From Streptomyces abyssomicinicus (lineage in GTDB: Bacteria; Actinomycetota; Actinomycetes; Streptomycetales; Streptomycetaceae), in contig NZ_BBZI01000010.1 of NCBI RefSeq assembly GCF_008974245.1, forward strand, positions 310,001-374,000: DNA of 64,000 bases, given 5' to 3'. Of this stretch, positions 1 through 8,005 are shown one piece after another. The translations under genes were made by a program, and so were the position numbers. Under the pieces are notes generated by a model that saw only the letters and a list, made by a program, of their open reading frames with translations, was not told the DNA's origin and searched no databases. The first letter of the stretch is position 1; each line of letters opens with the position of its first letter.

Positions 1-59
1 GCGCCCAGTGCTGCGCCGGCTGCCGCCAGCAGCGCGGCCGCGGCGGGCCGGACCGTCAT
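1..59 (-). CDS. N-terminal fragment of an exported or membrane protein (runs off window)
   Basis: Only the first 19 codons are present. The start at 59 is an ATG preceded by GGGAGGCGACC on the minus strand, a good ribosome site. The visible residues (M-T-V-R-P followed by an Ala/Leu-rich stretch) look like the start of a signal peptide or membrane segment. It lies 44 bases after the stop of the DUF3618 gene and probably belongs to the same transcript. Function cannot be told from this fragment. Confidence 0.5.
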   Translation of the reverse strand, partial: MTVRPAAAALLAAAGAALG

Positions 60-103
60 GGTCGCCTCCCTGCGGTACGTCGGGTCGGGCCGGTCACGTC
101 CGG

Positions 104-1174
104 TCAGTGCCGGTGGCCGGTCGGGCCGTGGCGGTGACCGTGGTGACGGGCATGGTGATGGGCGTGGCCCATGGCGTGCTGGAGCCGGTGTGCCACGCCC
201 TGGTCCGCGGTGACGTAGTGCGCCACGGTGTGCGTCAGGCCCGTGCCGGGGGTACGGCCGCCGCTCGGAACGCCGGCGTGCATCAGGGCACCGCCCTTGC
301 GGACCCCCTGGCTCATGACCTTCGCGCCCAGCACCGGAGCGCCGCCGACCATGGCGGCGCCCTTCTCGAGAGCCATGCCGCGCATCACGGAGCCGCCGGG
401 CGCCCCGCGGTGACCGCCGTGCAGGTGCGGCAGGCCGCCGCCGGTGGCCGAGTGACCGCCGAGCAGCGACCCGCCCTTCGGGGAACCCATGGGGTGCGTG
501 AGGTGCACGGACCGCACGGACTCCAGGGACTTCACCGCGCCCGCGCCCATGCGGTGTCCGGCCATGCCGTGTCCACCCATGCGGTGTCCGGCCATGTGGT
601 GTCCGGCGATGCGGTGTCCGACCATGTGATGGTCACCCATGCGGTGTCCGCCCATGGTGCGGCGACCCATGGTGTGTCCGCCCTTGTGGAGCCCGCCCAT
701 GGCCCGGCCGGCCATGGAGGGTCCGCCCATGGAGTGGCCGCCCATGGGGGAGCGGCCGCTCCGGTGCATCAGCACACCGACCGCGCAGGCGGCCACCGCC
801 GCGCCGCCCGCGACCATCAGCGGCTTGCGGCGGCTCGTCCCCTCCTTCATGTCCGCGCGGTAGGCGCCGGAGCCCGCGTCGGCCGGCCCGGGCTCCGCAC
901 GGCCGTCACCGGCGGACGTCCTGCCGTGCGCCCGGTGCTTCGCCCCGAGCGCGCGCCCCCGCAGCTCGGCCCGCCGGGCCTCCGCCTGATGCCTGGTCTC
1001 CCGCAGCCGGGCACGGGCGCGGGCCTTCACATCGGCGCGCGAGGCCAGCTCCTCCACCGTGTGCCCCAGCTCCTCACGCATCTCCTCGACGTCCCGGCGG
1101 AGTTCGTCCTCGCAGTGGGGGCCGTGCGGGCCCTCATGGGTGTGGGAGTGGTGGTGGGTGTGGGTGTCGCTCAT
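104..1174 (-). CDS. DUF3618 domain protein with Met/His-rich pentad repeats
   Basis: 356 residues. The first 20 residues are rich in His (H-T-H-H-H-S-H-T-H). Residues about 22-60 are the DUF3618 segment (acidic/Arg helix, EELGHTVEELASRADVKAR). Residues about 117-136 form one membrane segment (VAGGAAVAACAVGVL). Residues 144-213 are 14 consecutive five-residue repeats of the form M-x-G-H-x, and the tail is again Gly/His/Met rich. The start overlaps the holin-like stop by ATGA, so the two are translationally coupled. DUF3618 proteins are small envelope-associated proteins of unknown role, and 356 residues is long for the family. Met/His repeats suggest metal binding, but this is inference. Confidence 0.85.
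   Translation of the reverse strand: MSDTHTHHHSHTHEGPHGPHCEDELRRDVEEMREELGHTVEELASRADVKARARARLRETRHQAEARRAELRGRALGAKHRAHGRTSAGDGRAEPGPADAGSGAYRADMKEGTSRRKPLMVAGGAAVAACAVGVLMHRSGRSPMGGHSMGGPSMAGRAMGGLHKGGHTMGRRTMGGHRMGDHHMVGHRIAGHHMAGHRMGGHGMAGHRMGAGAVKSLESVRSVHLTHPMGSPKGGSLLGGHSATGGGLPHLHGGHRGAPGGSVMRGMALEKGAAMVGGAPVLGAKVMSQGVRKGGALMHAGVPSGGRTPGTGLTHTVAHYVTADQGVAHRLQHAMGHAHHHARHHGHRHGPTGHRH
536..745 (-). repeat. 15-bp tandem repeat array coding 14 MxGHx pentads
   Basis: In-frame 15-base repeats inside the DUF3618 gene, residues 144-213. Pentads include MGGHS, MGGHR, MVGHR, IAGHH and MAGHR; most keep Met at position 1, Gly at 3 and His at 4. Drift is greatest at the N-terminal side. Arrays of this kind expand and contract by slippage. 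Confidence 0.85.
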
Positions 1175-1632
1175 CGCCGGGTCCTCTCCTTGATCTCGGC
1201 CACGTCGGTGCGCACGCTCGCCATCGTGCGGCGTGGCGCCGCCGGGGTCGCCTTACGGATCATCGACCTGCCCACCAGCGCCATCACCGCGGTGACCAGC
1301 AGCAGGGCGCCCGCGATGATCAGCGCCGACGCCCAGAGCGGCAGCTCCATGGCGATCGCCGCCACGGCCGCCGTCACCAGCGTCGCCAGGGCAAGGAACC
1401 CGAACACCCCGGCTGCCGCGAGCATGCCGCCGCCGGTGCCGAACCGCTTGCCCTTCTGGGTCATCTCGGTCTGCGCCAGCCGCATCTCGGCCCGCACCAG
1501 ATCGGTGAGCTGCCGCGATGCCTGCTGCACCAGCTGGCCCACCGAGGCGTGGGCGTCGGCGCCCTTGTGCGCGGCATGGGTATCGGTGCGGTGCCCGTTG
1601 GAGCGATGGCGGTGGAAGTCGAGTGTGGTCAT
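1171..1632 (-). CDS. Phage holin family / Act-Holin-X-like membrane protein
   Basis: 153 residues. ATG at 1632 is preceded by GGGAGGAG seven bases upstream, which decides this start over an upstream in-frame ATG at 1707. A His-rich N-terminus is followed by an amphipathic helix (QLVQQASRQLTDLVRAEMRLAQTEM) and two hydrophobic segments, about residues 72-95 and 100-122. The C-terminus is basic. This is the usual actinobacterial holin-superfamily III arrangement. These proteins normally sit next to DUF3618 genes and are thought to be small envelope proteins, not phage lysis genes. The stop overlaps the downstream start (ATGA). Confidence 0.85.
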   Translation of the reverse strand: MTTLDFHRHRSNGHRTDTHAAHKGADAHASVGQLVQQASRQLTDLVRAEMRLAQTEMTQKGKRFGTGGGMLAAAGVFGFLALATLVTAAVAAIAMELPLWASALIIAGALLLVTAVMALVGRSMIRKATPAAPRRTMASVRTDVAEIKERTRR

Positions 1633-1961
1633 GATCGCTACTCCTCCCGACGGTTCCGGGCGGTCCCGTGCGACGCCCCGAGTACCCGCGAGGCGACCGG
1701 ATCGCACACCTGTCCGTGCGTGTTTGGTGTATTACGTACCGTTTCTGCTGCGGGAAGGTTTCCGCACGGTGTGTCGACTTGCCGATTGTCGGGTGGGTGC
1801 ACCGTAGTAAGGCTCCCCCGGGGTGGTGATCCTCGCGGGGCCCCGCGCGCCGGGAGCCCGCCGGCCTCTCCCTGACCGGTTGACTGAGGCGTCCCCCCAT
1901 GATCCCCGGCCTCGGCCGGCCGCCGTCGACACCGGCCGGCCGAGGGACAAGGAGCGCAACG
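1633..1961. other. Divergent intergenic region, 329 bp
   Basis: Separates the holin-like gene (leftward) from the prenyl synthase gene (rightward) and must hold promoters for both. It contains a slightly AT-richer stretch at 1719-1800. A TTGCCG (1779) and TAGTAA (1805) pair faces right, but the 20-base spacing is too wide to call a promoter. No gene or RNA is seen. Confidence 0.4.
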
Positions 1962-3005
1962 ATGTCCGCAAGCGTCACCGGCCCGGCGACGGTGTCCGGA
2001 TTCCCCCGGCTCGACTGGGTCGAGGAGCTTGTGCTCCCCGCCCTGCGTGAGGCCGTCTCCGCACTGCCCGCCGCCGAGAGCCGGGTGGCCGGTTACCACC
2101 GCGGCTGGTGCGACGCCTACGGGGTGCCGGTGCCCGACCGGGCGGCGGGCAAGCTGGTGCGTCCGGCACTGACCCTGCTCTGCGCCGCGGCGGTGGGTGC
2201 CGACCCCGGTGCCGCCGTCCCCGGTGCCGTCGCGGTCGAGATGGTGCACGACTTCACGCTCCTGCACGACGACGTCATGGACGGTGACGCCCTGCGCAGG
2301 CACCGTCCCGCGTCCTGGTCGGTGTTCGGCACCTCCGCGGCCGTCCTGACCGGGGACGCCCTGCTGGCCGCGGCGCTCCAGGCGCTGGCAGCCACCCCGC
2401 AGGCCCGGGCGGCGGCCGCCGTGCGGGAACTGGTGGGCGCCCTGCTCGACCTGGTCCGCGGGCAGAGCGTGGACGTGGCCAACGAGAAGGCCCTCGAGGT
2501 GCCGGTGGACGAGTACCTGGCCATGGCGGAGGGCAAGACGGGAGCGCTGCTCGGCTGCGCCTGCGCCCTGGGCGGCATCCTCGGCGGCGTCGACGGCGAA
2601 CGTGTCGACGGGCTCAGGGAGTTCGGGCGCAGGCTCGGGGTCGCCTTCCAGTGCGTGGACGACGTCCTGGGCATCTGGGGCAGCACCCGGCGCAGCGGCA
2701 AACCGGTCGGCTCGGACCTGGCCGCGCGCAAGAAGTCCTTCCCCGTGGTGGCCGCGCTGGCCGAGGGCGGGCCCGCCTCCCGGCGGCTGCGGTCGTTCTA
2801 CGCGGCACCCGACGCCGAGGGCGGCCCCGCCACCGAGGTCCTGCGCCGCCTCGTGGAGGAGGCGGGCGGGCGGGAGGCCGCGGAGCGGGAGGCCGCGCGG
2901 CAACTCTCCCAGGCGTTGCGGGCGTTGTCCTGCGCGCGACCCACCGCCGAGGCCTACCGGCTGCTCCAGGAGGTCGCGGACGCCGTCACCCGGCGCGACT
3001 GCTGA
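1962..3005 (+). CDS. Polyprenyl synthetase family protein (short-chain isoprenyl diphosphate synthase)
   Basis: 347 residues. The start at 1962 has AAGGAG eight bases upstream; a further in-frame ATG at 1899 lacks a site. The first Asp-rich motif DDVMD is at residues 103-107, and a lysine/arginine substrate motif (GKLVRP) at about 63-68. The second motif is DDVLG (233-237), with Gly replacing the final Asp. That form is common in Streptomyces FPP/GGPP synthases tied to terpene clusters. It should condense IPP with allylic diphosphates to FPP or GGPP in the cytosol and probably feeds the terpene synthase at 5964-7040. Chain length cannot be decided by eye. It resembles encapsulin-cargo prenyl transferases but lacks their long disordered N-terminus. 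Confidence 0.9.
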   Translation: MSASVTGPATVSGFPRLDWVEELVLPALREAVSALPAAESRVAGYHRGWCDAYGVPVPDRAAGKLVRPALTLLCAAAVGADPGAAVPGAVAVEMVHDFTLLHDDVMDGDALRRHRPASWSVFGTSAAVLTGDALLAAALQALAATPQARAAAAVRELVGALLDLVRGQSVDVANEKALEVPVDEYLAMAEGKTGALLGCACALGGILGGVDGERVDGLREFGRRLGVAFQCVDDVLGIWGSTRRSGKPVGSDLAARKKSFPVVAALAEGGPASRRLRSFYAAPDAEGGPATEVLRRLVEEAGGREAAEREAARQLSQALRALSCARPTAEAYRLLQEVADAVTRRDC

Positions 3006-3124
3006 CCGCTCCGACGGCCGAACCGCCGTTACCTGGACGGAGCAAGGCCGTTGGGAAGGCGGCGGCCGAACGCCCGTCGCGCTCGGCCCGGGCCCGACAT
3101 CGCTGACGACGGAACACAGGGGAC

Positions 3125-3994
3125 GTGCACTACAACGACCACAGCGCAGCGCCGGGTGACCTCCCGGCCGTGGCTGCCTACGGACTGGGCGTGGAACGCG
3201 GCGCCCACACTCTGCTGAGGAACGTCAGCTTCACCATCCCGCGGGGATCCATCGTCGGCCTCCTCGGTCCCAGCGGCTGCGGAAAGACGACCCTGCTGCG
3301 CTCGGTCGTCGGAGTCCAGGAGGCGACCCACGGCCATGTACAGGTGCTGGGGCACCCCGCCGGCTCGCCGAGACTGCGTACCCGCGTCGGGTACGTCACC
3401 CAGGCCCCGTCGGTGTACGGAGACCTCACCGTCCTGGAGAACCTCCGTTACTTCTCCGCCGCGCTGGGACTGCGCGGCTGGCGCCGGGAGGACGCCGTGG
3501 TCCGCGTGGTGAAGGAAGTCGCGCTCACCTCCTACGCCGACAAGATGGTCTGCCGGCTCTCCGGTGGTCAGTACTCCCGGGTGTCGCTCGCCGTGGCGCT
3601 GCTCAACCGGCCGGACCTGCTCGTCATGGACGAGCCGACCGTGGGCCTGGATCCCATGGTGCGGCGGGAGCTGTGGCAGGTGTTCCAGCGCCTCGCGGCC
3701 GAGGGCGCCACGCTGCTGGTGTCCAGCCATGTGATGGACGAGGCCGACCGCTGCGACTGGCTGCTGCTGATGCGGGCCGGGCGCCTCCTGGCCGGCGCCG
3801 ACCGGCAGTCGCTGCTGCGGCACACCGGGTGCACGGACGTCGAGGAGGCGTTCATGCACCTGGTGAGGTCGGCGGCGGCCGCGGAGGAGCGGGCGAGGCA
3901 GCGTGCCGCGGAGCCCTTCCTGCCCCCGCTGCTCGCCCGGCCGGGCGAACCGGAGGGTGCCCGCACCCCGTTGCCCGCGGACGTCCTGTCGTGA
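3125..3994 (+). CDS. ABC-2 type transporter, ATP-binding protein
   Basis: 289 residues, GTG start at 3125 with AGGGG seven bases upstream. Walker A GPSGCGKTT (48-56), Q-loop near 92, signature LSGGQ (145-149), Walker B LLVMDEP (165-171) and an H-loop in SSHVMDEADR are all intact. The C-terminal 50 residues are an Ala/Arg/Pro extension. Its stop overlaps the permease start by GTGA, so the two form one exporter. Its position between a prenyl synthase and a terpene synthase suggests export of a terpene-locus product or self-protection, but the substrate is not visible. Confidence 0.95.
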   Translation: MHYNDHSAAPGDLPAVAAYGLGVERGAHTLLRNVSFTIPRGSIVGLLGPSGCGKTTLLRSVVGVQEATHGHVQVLGHPAGSPRLRTRVGYVTQAPSVYGDLTVLENLRYFSAALGLRGWRREDAVVRVVKEVALTSYADKMVCRLSGGQYSRVSLAVALLNRPDLLVMDEPTVGLDPMVRRELWQVFQRLAAEGATLLVSSHVMDEADRCDWLLLMRAGRLLAGADRQSLLRHTGCTDVEEAFMHLVRSAAAAEERARQRAAEPFLPPLLARPGEPEGARTPLPADVLS

Positions 3995-4755
3995 GCCACG
4001 GACGACGCAGGGCCGGCCGCCTGCCGTTCTCGCCGACCATCACCGGCGCCACGGCGGTCCGGGTGCTGCAGCAGATCTCCCGCGACCGGGGCAGCACGGC
4101 GCTGCTGCTGGGCATCCCCTGCATGCTGATGGTGCTGCTGAAGCTGATGTTCCACGACGCGGAGGACGCCTTCGAGCGGGTGGGGCCGCAGGTGTTCGGG
4201 ATCTTCCCGGTGATCGTGATGTACCTGGTGGCCTCCGTCTCCACGCTCCGCGAGCGCACCACCGGGACCGCCGAGCGGCTGCTGACCATGCCGGTGCAGC
4301 GGCTGGACATCGTGCTGGGCTACAGCCTCGCCTTCTCCTTCCTCGCGCTCCTCCAGGCGGTGCTCTCCACCCTGCTGGCGGTGGGGCCGCTCGGTCTGGA
4401 CATCAAGGGGCCGCCCTACCTGCTGATGATCATCGCCATGTTCGGCGCGCTGCTCGGGCTGGCACTGGGTCTTCTGGTGAGCGCCTTCGCCCGCAACGAG
4501 TTCCAGGCGGTGCAGTTCCTCCCGGCCGGCGTGCTGCCGCAGTTCCTGGTCTGCGGTCTGTTCGTGCCGCGGGACGAGATGCAGGGTGTGCTGTCCGCCG
4601 TCGCCAAGGTCATGCCGATGACCTACGCGGTCCAGGCCGCCACCGAGGCGGCCACGCACACCGGGGTCACCGGTATTTTCGTCCGGGACGCATTGCTCGT
4701 CCTCGGATGCGTGATTCTCGTTCTCGTCGCCAGTGCGGCGACCCTCGAGCGCTGA
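3991..4755 (+). CDS. ABC-2 type transporter, permease protein
   Basis: 254 residues, GTG start overlapping the ATPase stop by four bases. About six membrane segments: the first near residues 40-55 (LLLGIPCMLMVLLKLMF), then FGIFPVIVMYLVASV, FSFLALLQAVLSTLLAV, LLMIIAMFGALLGLALGLL, QFLVCGLFV and a last one at the C-terminus. The motif TLRERTTGTAERLL between segments is typical of ABC-2 (DrrB-like) permeases. It pairs with the preceding ATPase. A bidirectional terminator follows. Confidence 0.93.
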   Translation: MSHGRRRAGRLPFSPTITGATAVRVLQQISRDRGSTALLLGIPCMLMVLLKLMFHDAEDAFERVGPQVFGIFPVIVMYLVASVSTLRERTTGTAERLLTMPVQRLDIVLGYSLAFSFLALLQAVLSTLLAVGPLGLDIKGPPYLLMIIAMFGALLGLALGLLVSAFARNEFQAVQFLPAGVLPQFLVCGLFVPRDEMQGVLSAVAKVMPMTYAVQAATEAATHTGVTGIFVRDALLVLGCVILVLVASAATLER

Positions 4756-4779
4756 ATGGCTCCGGAGTCCTGAAAAAAG

Positions 4780-4818
4780 AAAAGGCGGTGGAGCTCCGAG
4801 GAGACTCCACCGCCTTTT
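4780..4818. terminator. Bidirectional rho-independent terminator
   Basis: A 14-bp perfect stem (4780-4793 with 4805-4818), 11-base loop, AAAA on the left arm and TTTT on the right, so it works in both directions. It lies between the convergent permease gene and the small secreted protein gene. Confidence 0.9.
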
Positions 4819-4833
4819 CCGGGCGTCCTGGGA

Positions 4834-5052
4834 TCAGTTCTCCAGATCCCAGGCGAAACCACCCGAGACATTGCCGCTCTCCGGGAACTCGAAGGGGCCG
4901 AACCGGAACGGGCGGTCGTGGCGGCCCTGGCCCTGCTGGCCCTCGTGGCCTTCGGGGCCGTCCGCGGCCCAGGCCGCGGCGGAGCCGGCCGAGAGCACGG
5001 ACAGGGTGAAGAGTGCCAGGAAGAGCGCCGCGAGACGGCGCGTGACGGACAT
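4834..5052 (-). CDS. Small secreted peptide of unknown function
   Basis: 72 residues. ATG at 5052 has GGAGGA eight bases upstream; a longer in-frame start at 5094 has none. Residues 1-30 are a clear signal peptide (two Arg, then LAALFLALFTLSVLSAGSA, cleavage after AAAWA). The mature part is about 42 residues, Gly/Gln/His-rich then aromatic (FRFGPFEFP), ending in Trp-Asp-Leu-Glu-Asn, without Cys. Not recognised. It has its own promoter region and ends at the shared terminator. Confidence 0.7.
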   Translation of the reverse strand: MSVTRRLAALFLALFTLSVLSAGSAAAWAADGPEGHEGQQGQGRHDRPFRFGPFEFPESGNVSGGFAWDLEN

Positions 5053-5245
5053 CGCGAAATCCTCCGGAAAATGGAGAGGGAAGGGAAGATGCATCAGGGA
5101 GTCTAGTGAAATTCATTCCGTCCGGGTTCCCCGGACGGCCTCCCGGTGAATTTTTCCCTCGAATGGGCGCGGGCCGATTTGAATTGTGCCGTACGGGGCG
5201 TGCCAGAATGCGCGGGAAAACCGATGGCCTGTGAAAGGAAACGAG

Positions 5246-5866
5246 ATGCCCGGGGTACGGAGAGCGGGAGCGGCCGCGCGGATCGCCCTCGCGATGGTCG
5301 CTCTCACCGCGACGCCGTCGTGGGCGGGGCAGCCGATGCCCGAGCCGCCGCCTCCCTACCACGTGCAGCCCTGGACGCCCCGTCCTTCGGCGCCCTGGCT
5401 GTCCGCGGGCGGGTACGGGCGGCCCCATGGCCCGGCCGAGGGCGCCGCTCCCTCGCGTCCCCGCCCCCAGGGGCCGGTGCGGGCGTCGGCGCGCTCCCGT
5501 GTCATCACCGCCGTCAACCAGTACCGACGGCAGGCGGGATGCCATTCCGTCAGCGGGCGGCGGGCGCTTCACCGGGCGGCCGCCGGGCACAGTGCCCATC
5601 TGTCCCGGCTCGGCCGGCTCAGCCACCGCGGCCGGGGCGGCACATCTCCCGGGGACCGGGTCAGGGCCGCCGGATACCGGCCGGGCATGGTGGGGGAGAA
5701 CCTCGTCGCGGGTCCGGCGGGACCGTTCGAGGCGGTCCGCTCCTGGATGCGCAGTGCCCCGCACCGGGCCATCATCCTCGGCTGCCGGTACTCCCACGCC
5801 GGTGTGGGAGTGGCGCGGGGGCGCGGCGGACCGTGGTGGACGCTGGTGATGGCCTCGCGGCGCTGA
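5246..5866 (+). CDS. Secreted CAP (SCP/PR-1) domain protein
   Basis: 206 residues. ATG at 5246 is preceded by AAAGGA; the upstream in-frame start at 5186 is not supported. Signal peptide at residues 1-27 (IALAMVALTATPSWA), then a Pro-rich linker to about residue 75. The CAP domain (about 80-206) shows VITAVNQYRRQAGC, a His-containing SAHLSRLGRLSHRGRG segment, the conserved GENLVAG, SWMRSAPHRAIIL, and a C-terminal WWTLVMA. Bacterial CAP proteins act outside the cell; their activity is mostly unknown. Confidence 0.88.
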   Translation: MPGVRRAGAAARIALAMVALTATPSWAGQPMPEPPPPYHVQPWTPRPSAPWLSAGGYGRPHGPAEGAAPSRPRPQGPVRASARSRVITAVNQYRRQAGCHSVSGRRALHRAAAGHSAHLSRLGRLSHRGRGGTSPGDRVRAAGYRPGMVGENLVAGPAGPFEAVRSWMRSAPHRAIILGCRYSHAGVGVARGRGGPWWTLVMASRR

Positions 5867-5883
5867 GCCCCCGGACGCGGCCA

Positions 5884-5934
5884 CGGACGCGGCCCCGGCC
5901 CGGACCCGCCGGGTCCGGGCCGGGGCCGCGTCCG
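5884..5934. terminator. 24-bp perfect hairpin between convergent genes
   Basis: Perfect inverted repeat, arms 5884-5907 and 5911-5934, loop GCC. There is no T-run, as is common for Streptomyces terminators. It separates the CAP gene (+) from the terpene synthase gene (-) and can serve both. Confidence 0.75.
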
Positions 5935-5963
5935 GGCGAGGCGTGTTCCGGGCGGCGCCGGGT

Positions 5964-7040
5964 TCAGGCGAGGTCCGGGTCCCACCACCAGGCCACCGAC
6001 GGCGCCCCGGCGACCGGACCGGGCCGGCTGTCGGACGGCCGGTCCGCCCACGTCACCGTGAGGTCCTCCCACTCGTCCGGCCAGTGGCCGCGGCTGAGGT
6101 ACCGGGGCACCCGCAGCCCCCATTCGTTGTTGCCCCGGATCCCGTACCGCAGCCCCTGCAGGTAGCGGGCCAGGTCCTCCCCGGCGGCCGGGCGCACCTG
6201 GTCGTGGAGCCGCAGGAAACGCAGCAGGACGCGGTCCCGGAGCGCGTTCGCCTCCTCCACCGCCTGCGGCAGGGTGAGGGCGCGGTGCCTCATCAGGACC
6301 GTGTAGATGTTCTGGTCCGCCTGGTCGCGGGCGGACTCCTTGACCAGCGAATGCCGGTCGTTGTCGAGGGCGGCCACCATGATCGCCATCTCGGTGAGGG
6401 CGCGCACCGCCGGGCGGTGCATCTCGCCGCCGGGCACCTCGATCCCGGTGGCCAGCTCCAGCAGGGCGAACGTCGGCTCGCCGCCGGAGGAGAGCAGGCG
6501 CATGGCGAGGAAGTCGTCCAGGTCCGGCATGCGGTCCGCGGCGTGGTTGCCTACCTGCCAGGCCACCCCGGACAACCAGGCCCGGTGGGCGTGTGCGAAG
6601 CGGCGGACCTGGGGCGCCGGGCACAGGGCCCGGAACCGGCCCACGATGTCCTGCAGCGCCCCGACGAAGCGGTCCTCGCCGGTCGCCGTGACCGCCTCGC
6701 AGGCCCGCTGGACCTGCCCCGCCAGGACGTTGAACTCGGCCGGCCGGCTGCTGAGCGGGCCGCGGTCGCAGCGGGCGTCGTCGAAGGCGAAGCCCCAGTA
6801 CACCCACAGCGCGGCGGCCAGCAGGCGGTCCTGGTCCTGCGCGTCGGGCGCGAAGCGGGAGAAGAAGTCGGCGCTGTGGCTCGCGACCGCCCACGCCCGC
6901 TCCTCCTCCGTCGCGCACATGCCGCTCTCGGCGATCCAGCGGGTGGCGCGTTCCTCGACGACGGCGACCCGGGGGTGGACGGCGGACTCCAGGGGACAGA
7001 ACAGGGGTGGGAGATCCATCCGTGCGACGGCGGACGACAT
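5964..7040 (-). CDS. Class I terpene synthase
   Basis: 358 residues from the ATG at 7040, which has GAAAGG nine bases upstream; longer in-frame starts at 7085 and 7124 have no site. The Asp-rich metal motif is DDARCD (87-92). A diphosphate-sensor Arg lies in AMRLLSS (about 181), 46 residues before the NSE triad NDRHSLVKE (227-235), and an RY pair sits near the C-terminus (VPRYLSRG). All features required of a bacterial class I cyclase are there. It should ionise FPP or GGPP and cyclise it. The nearby prenyl synthase and exporter make a terpene cluster. The product cannot be assigned; it is not obviously a geosmin or 2-methylisoborneol synthase. Confidence 0.9.
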   Translation of the reverse strand: MSSAVARMDLPPLFCPLESAVHPRVAVVEERATRWIAESGMCATEEERAWAVASHSADFFSRFAPDAQDQDRLLAAALWVYWGFAFDDARCDRGPLSSRPAEFNVLAGQVQRACEAVTATGEDRFVGALQDIVGRFRALCPAPQVRRFAHAHRAWLSGVAWQVGNHAADRMPDLDDFLAMRLLSSGGEPTFALLELATGIEVPGGEMHRPAVRALTEMAIMVAALDNDRHSLVKESARDQADQNIYTVLMRHRALTLPQAVEEANALRDRVLLRFLRLHDQVRPAAGEDLARYLQGLRYGIRGNNEWGLRVPRYLSRGHWPDEWEDLTVTWADRPSDSRPGPVAGAPSVAWWWDPDLA

Positions 7041-7295
7041 GGGGGCAGGCCTTTCGTCGGGAGGAGGAGGCCCGACGATCATCGGCAGCGGGGCCTGCCG
7101 GGAGAGAACGGACATGCCGGGCACAGTGGCAGTCAGCCGAAGGTGTTGCTCCGCTTCCGCCCGCGTTGACCTGCATGAACGTTCACTCGGCCGTCGTCCG
7201 CCGCGGTGCGGCCCGCGGGGTGCGGAGGGGTCGCGGGCGCCTGTGCCGCCGCACGTGCCCGGGTCCGTGCCGTGGCATGCGCCGTGGGAGGGGTG
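7041..7295. other. Divergent intergenic region of the terpene synthase and hydrolase genes
   Basis: Together with the site at 7296-7318 it makes up a 323-bp gap. It holds a 10-bp perfect palindrome TGAACGTTCA at 7176-7185, facing the terpene synthase promoter side, which could be a repressor operator; no regulator gene is adjacent. No gene is seen. Confidence 0.35.
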
Positions 7296-7318
7296 TTGTC
7301 GGTGGCGGCCAGTAGCGT
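7296..7318 (+). promoter_or_regulatory. DNA-damage promoter of the RecA-NDp / PafBC type
   Basis: TTGTCGGTG (7296-7304), eight bases, TAGCGT (7313-7318). This matches the actinobacterial LexA-independent damage motif TTGTCRGTG-N8-TAGnnT recognised by PafBC. It lies 46 bases upstream of the hydrolase start and points to it. A second copy lies at 54595-54617 before the UvrA-like gene. Confidence 0.75.
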
Positions 7319-7363
7319 GGTCCGGGTCACAGTCGGATGTGGAAGCGAGATGGGGGAGCCGTC

Positions 7364-7951
7364 ATGAGCACTCTGGAGAACCGGCTGAAGAGCGCACTGC
7401 TGGTCATCGACGTGCAGAACGACGTGGTGGCGCGGGCGTACGAGCGGGACGCGGTCGTGGGGGTCATAGGGGAGCTGGTGGAGAAGGCGCGCGCCGAGCG
7501 GGTCCCCGTGGTGTGGGTGCGCCACCAGGACGAGGAGATGCCGGCGGGCGGCGACGGCTGGCAGATCGTGCCGGAGCTCCGGCGGGCCGAGGGCGAGCCG
7601 GTGGTGGAGAAGGAGTACGGGGACTCGTTCGAGGCCACCAGGCTGGAGACGGTGCTGGCCGAGCGAGGTGTCGGGCGGGTCTTCGTGACGGGGGCACAGA
7701 CGGACATGTGCATCCGGTCGACCCTGCACGGGGCGCTGACCCGCGGATACGACACGGTGCTCGTCTCCGACGCCCACACCACCGAGGACCTCACACGATG
7801 GGGCGCGCCCGAGCCCGCCCAGGTGATCGCCCACACCAACCTCTACTGGTCCTTCCAGAAGGCGCCGGGGCGCGCCGCGGGGACCGTGGAGAGCAAGGAG
7901 ATCGACTTCTGGGCGGCCGGGGCGGCGGGTGCGGCCGGGGCGGCGGGGTGA
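7364..7951 (+). CDS. Isochorismatase-fold cysteine hydrolase
   Basis: 195 residues; ATG at 7364 with GGGGGAG upstream. Catalytic triad residues are visible: Asp in LLVIDVQND (about 16), Lys in VVEKEYGDSFE (about 89) and Cys in QTDMCIRST (about 122), preceded by the family VTGAQ. The C-terminus ends in a tandem (A-A-G) repeat. Members hydrolyse small amides or nicotinamide-like substrates; the substrate here is unknown. It follows a PafBC-type promoter and is followed after 54 bases by an ImuB-like gene with its own LexA-like site, so it may be part of a damage response. Confidence 0.88.
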   Translation: MSTLENRLKSALLVIDVQNDVVARAYERDAVVGVIGELVEKARAERVPVVWVRHQDEEMPAGGDGWQIVPELRRAEGEPVVEKEYGDSFEATRLETVLAERGVGRVFVTGAQTDMCIRSTLHGALTRGYDTVLVSDAHTTEDLTRWGAPEPAQVIAHTNLYWSFQKAPGRAAGTVESKEIDFWAAGAAGAAGAAG

Positions 7952-7964
7952 AAGATTCGCGTGT

Positions 7965-7980
7965 TCGAATTTTAGTTCGA
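7965..7980. promoter_or_regulatory. LexA-like SOS operator
   Basis: TCGAAT-TTTA-GTTCGA (7965-7980). It matches the actinobacterial LexA palindrome TCGAAC-N4-GTTCGA with one change in the left arm. It lies 25 bases before the ATG of the Y-family polymerase-like gene, a position suited to repression. Confidence 0.75.
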
Positions 7981-8005
7981 TAACGTGGAGGGGGAGGTGG
8001 GAACG

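Noticed and set aside
1135..1174. Engineered His tag at the start of the DUF3618 protein
   Set aside because: Interspersed Thr/Ser, native ribosome context and the His/Met-rich rest of the protein show it is natural.
8..1807. Long plus-strand open frame of about 600 codons over the DUF3618/holin genes
   Set aside because: It is the antisense shadow of two well-supported minus-strand genes, has no ribosome site and no family resemblance; long antisense frames are normal at this GC content.
5884..5934. Terminal inverted repeats of an insertion element
   Set aside because: Arms are only three bases apart with no transposase; position between convergent genes fits a terminator.
7176..7185. TGAACGTTCA as a LexA box
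   Set aside because: The arms are fused without the four-base spacer of the TCGAAC-N4-GTTCGA operator, so it was only noted as a palindrome.
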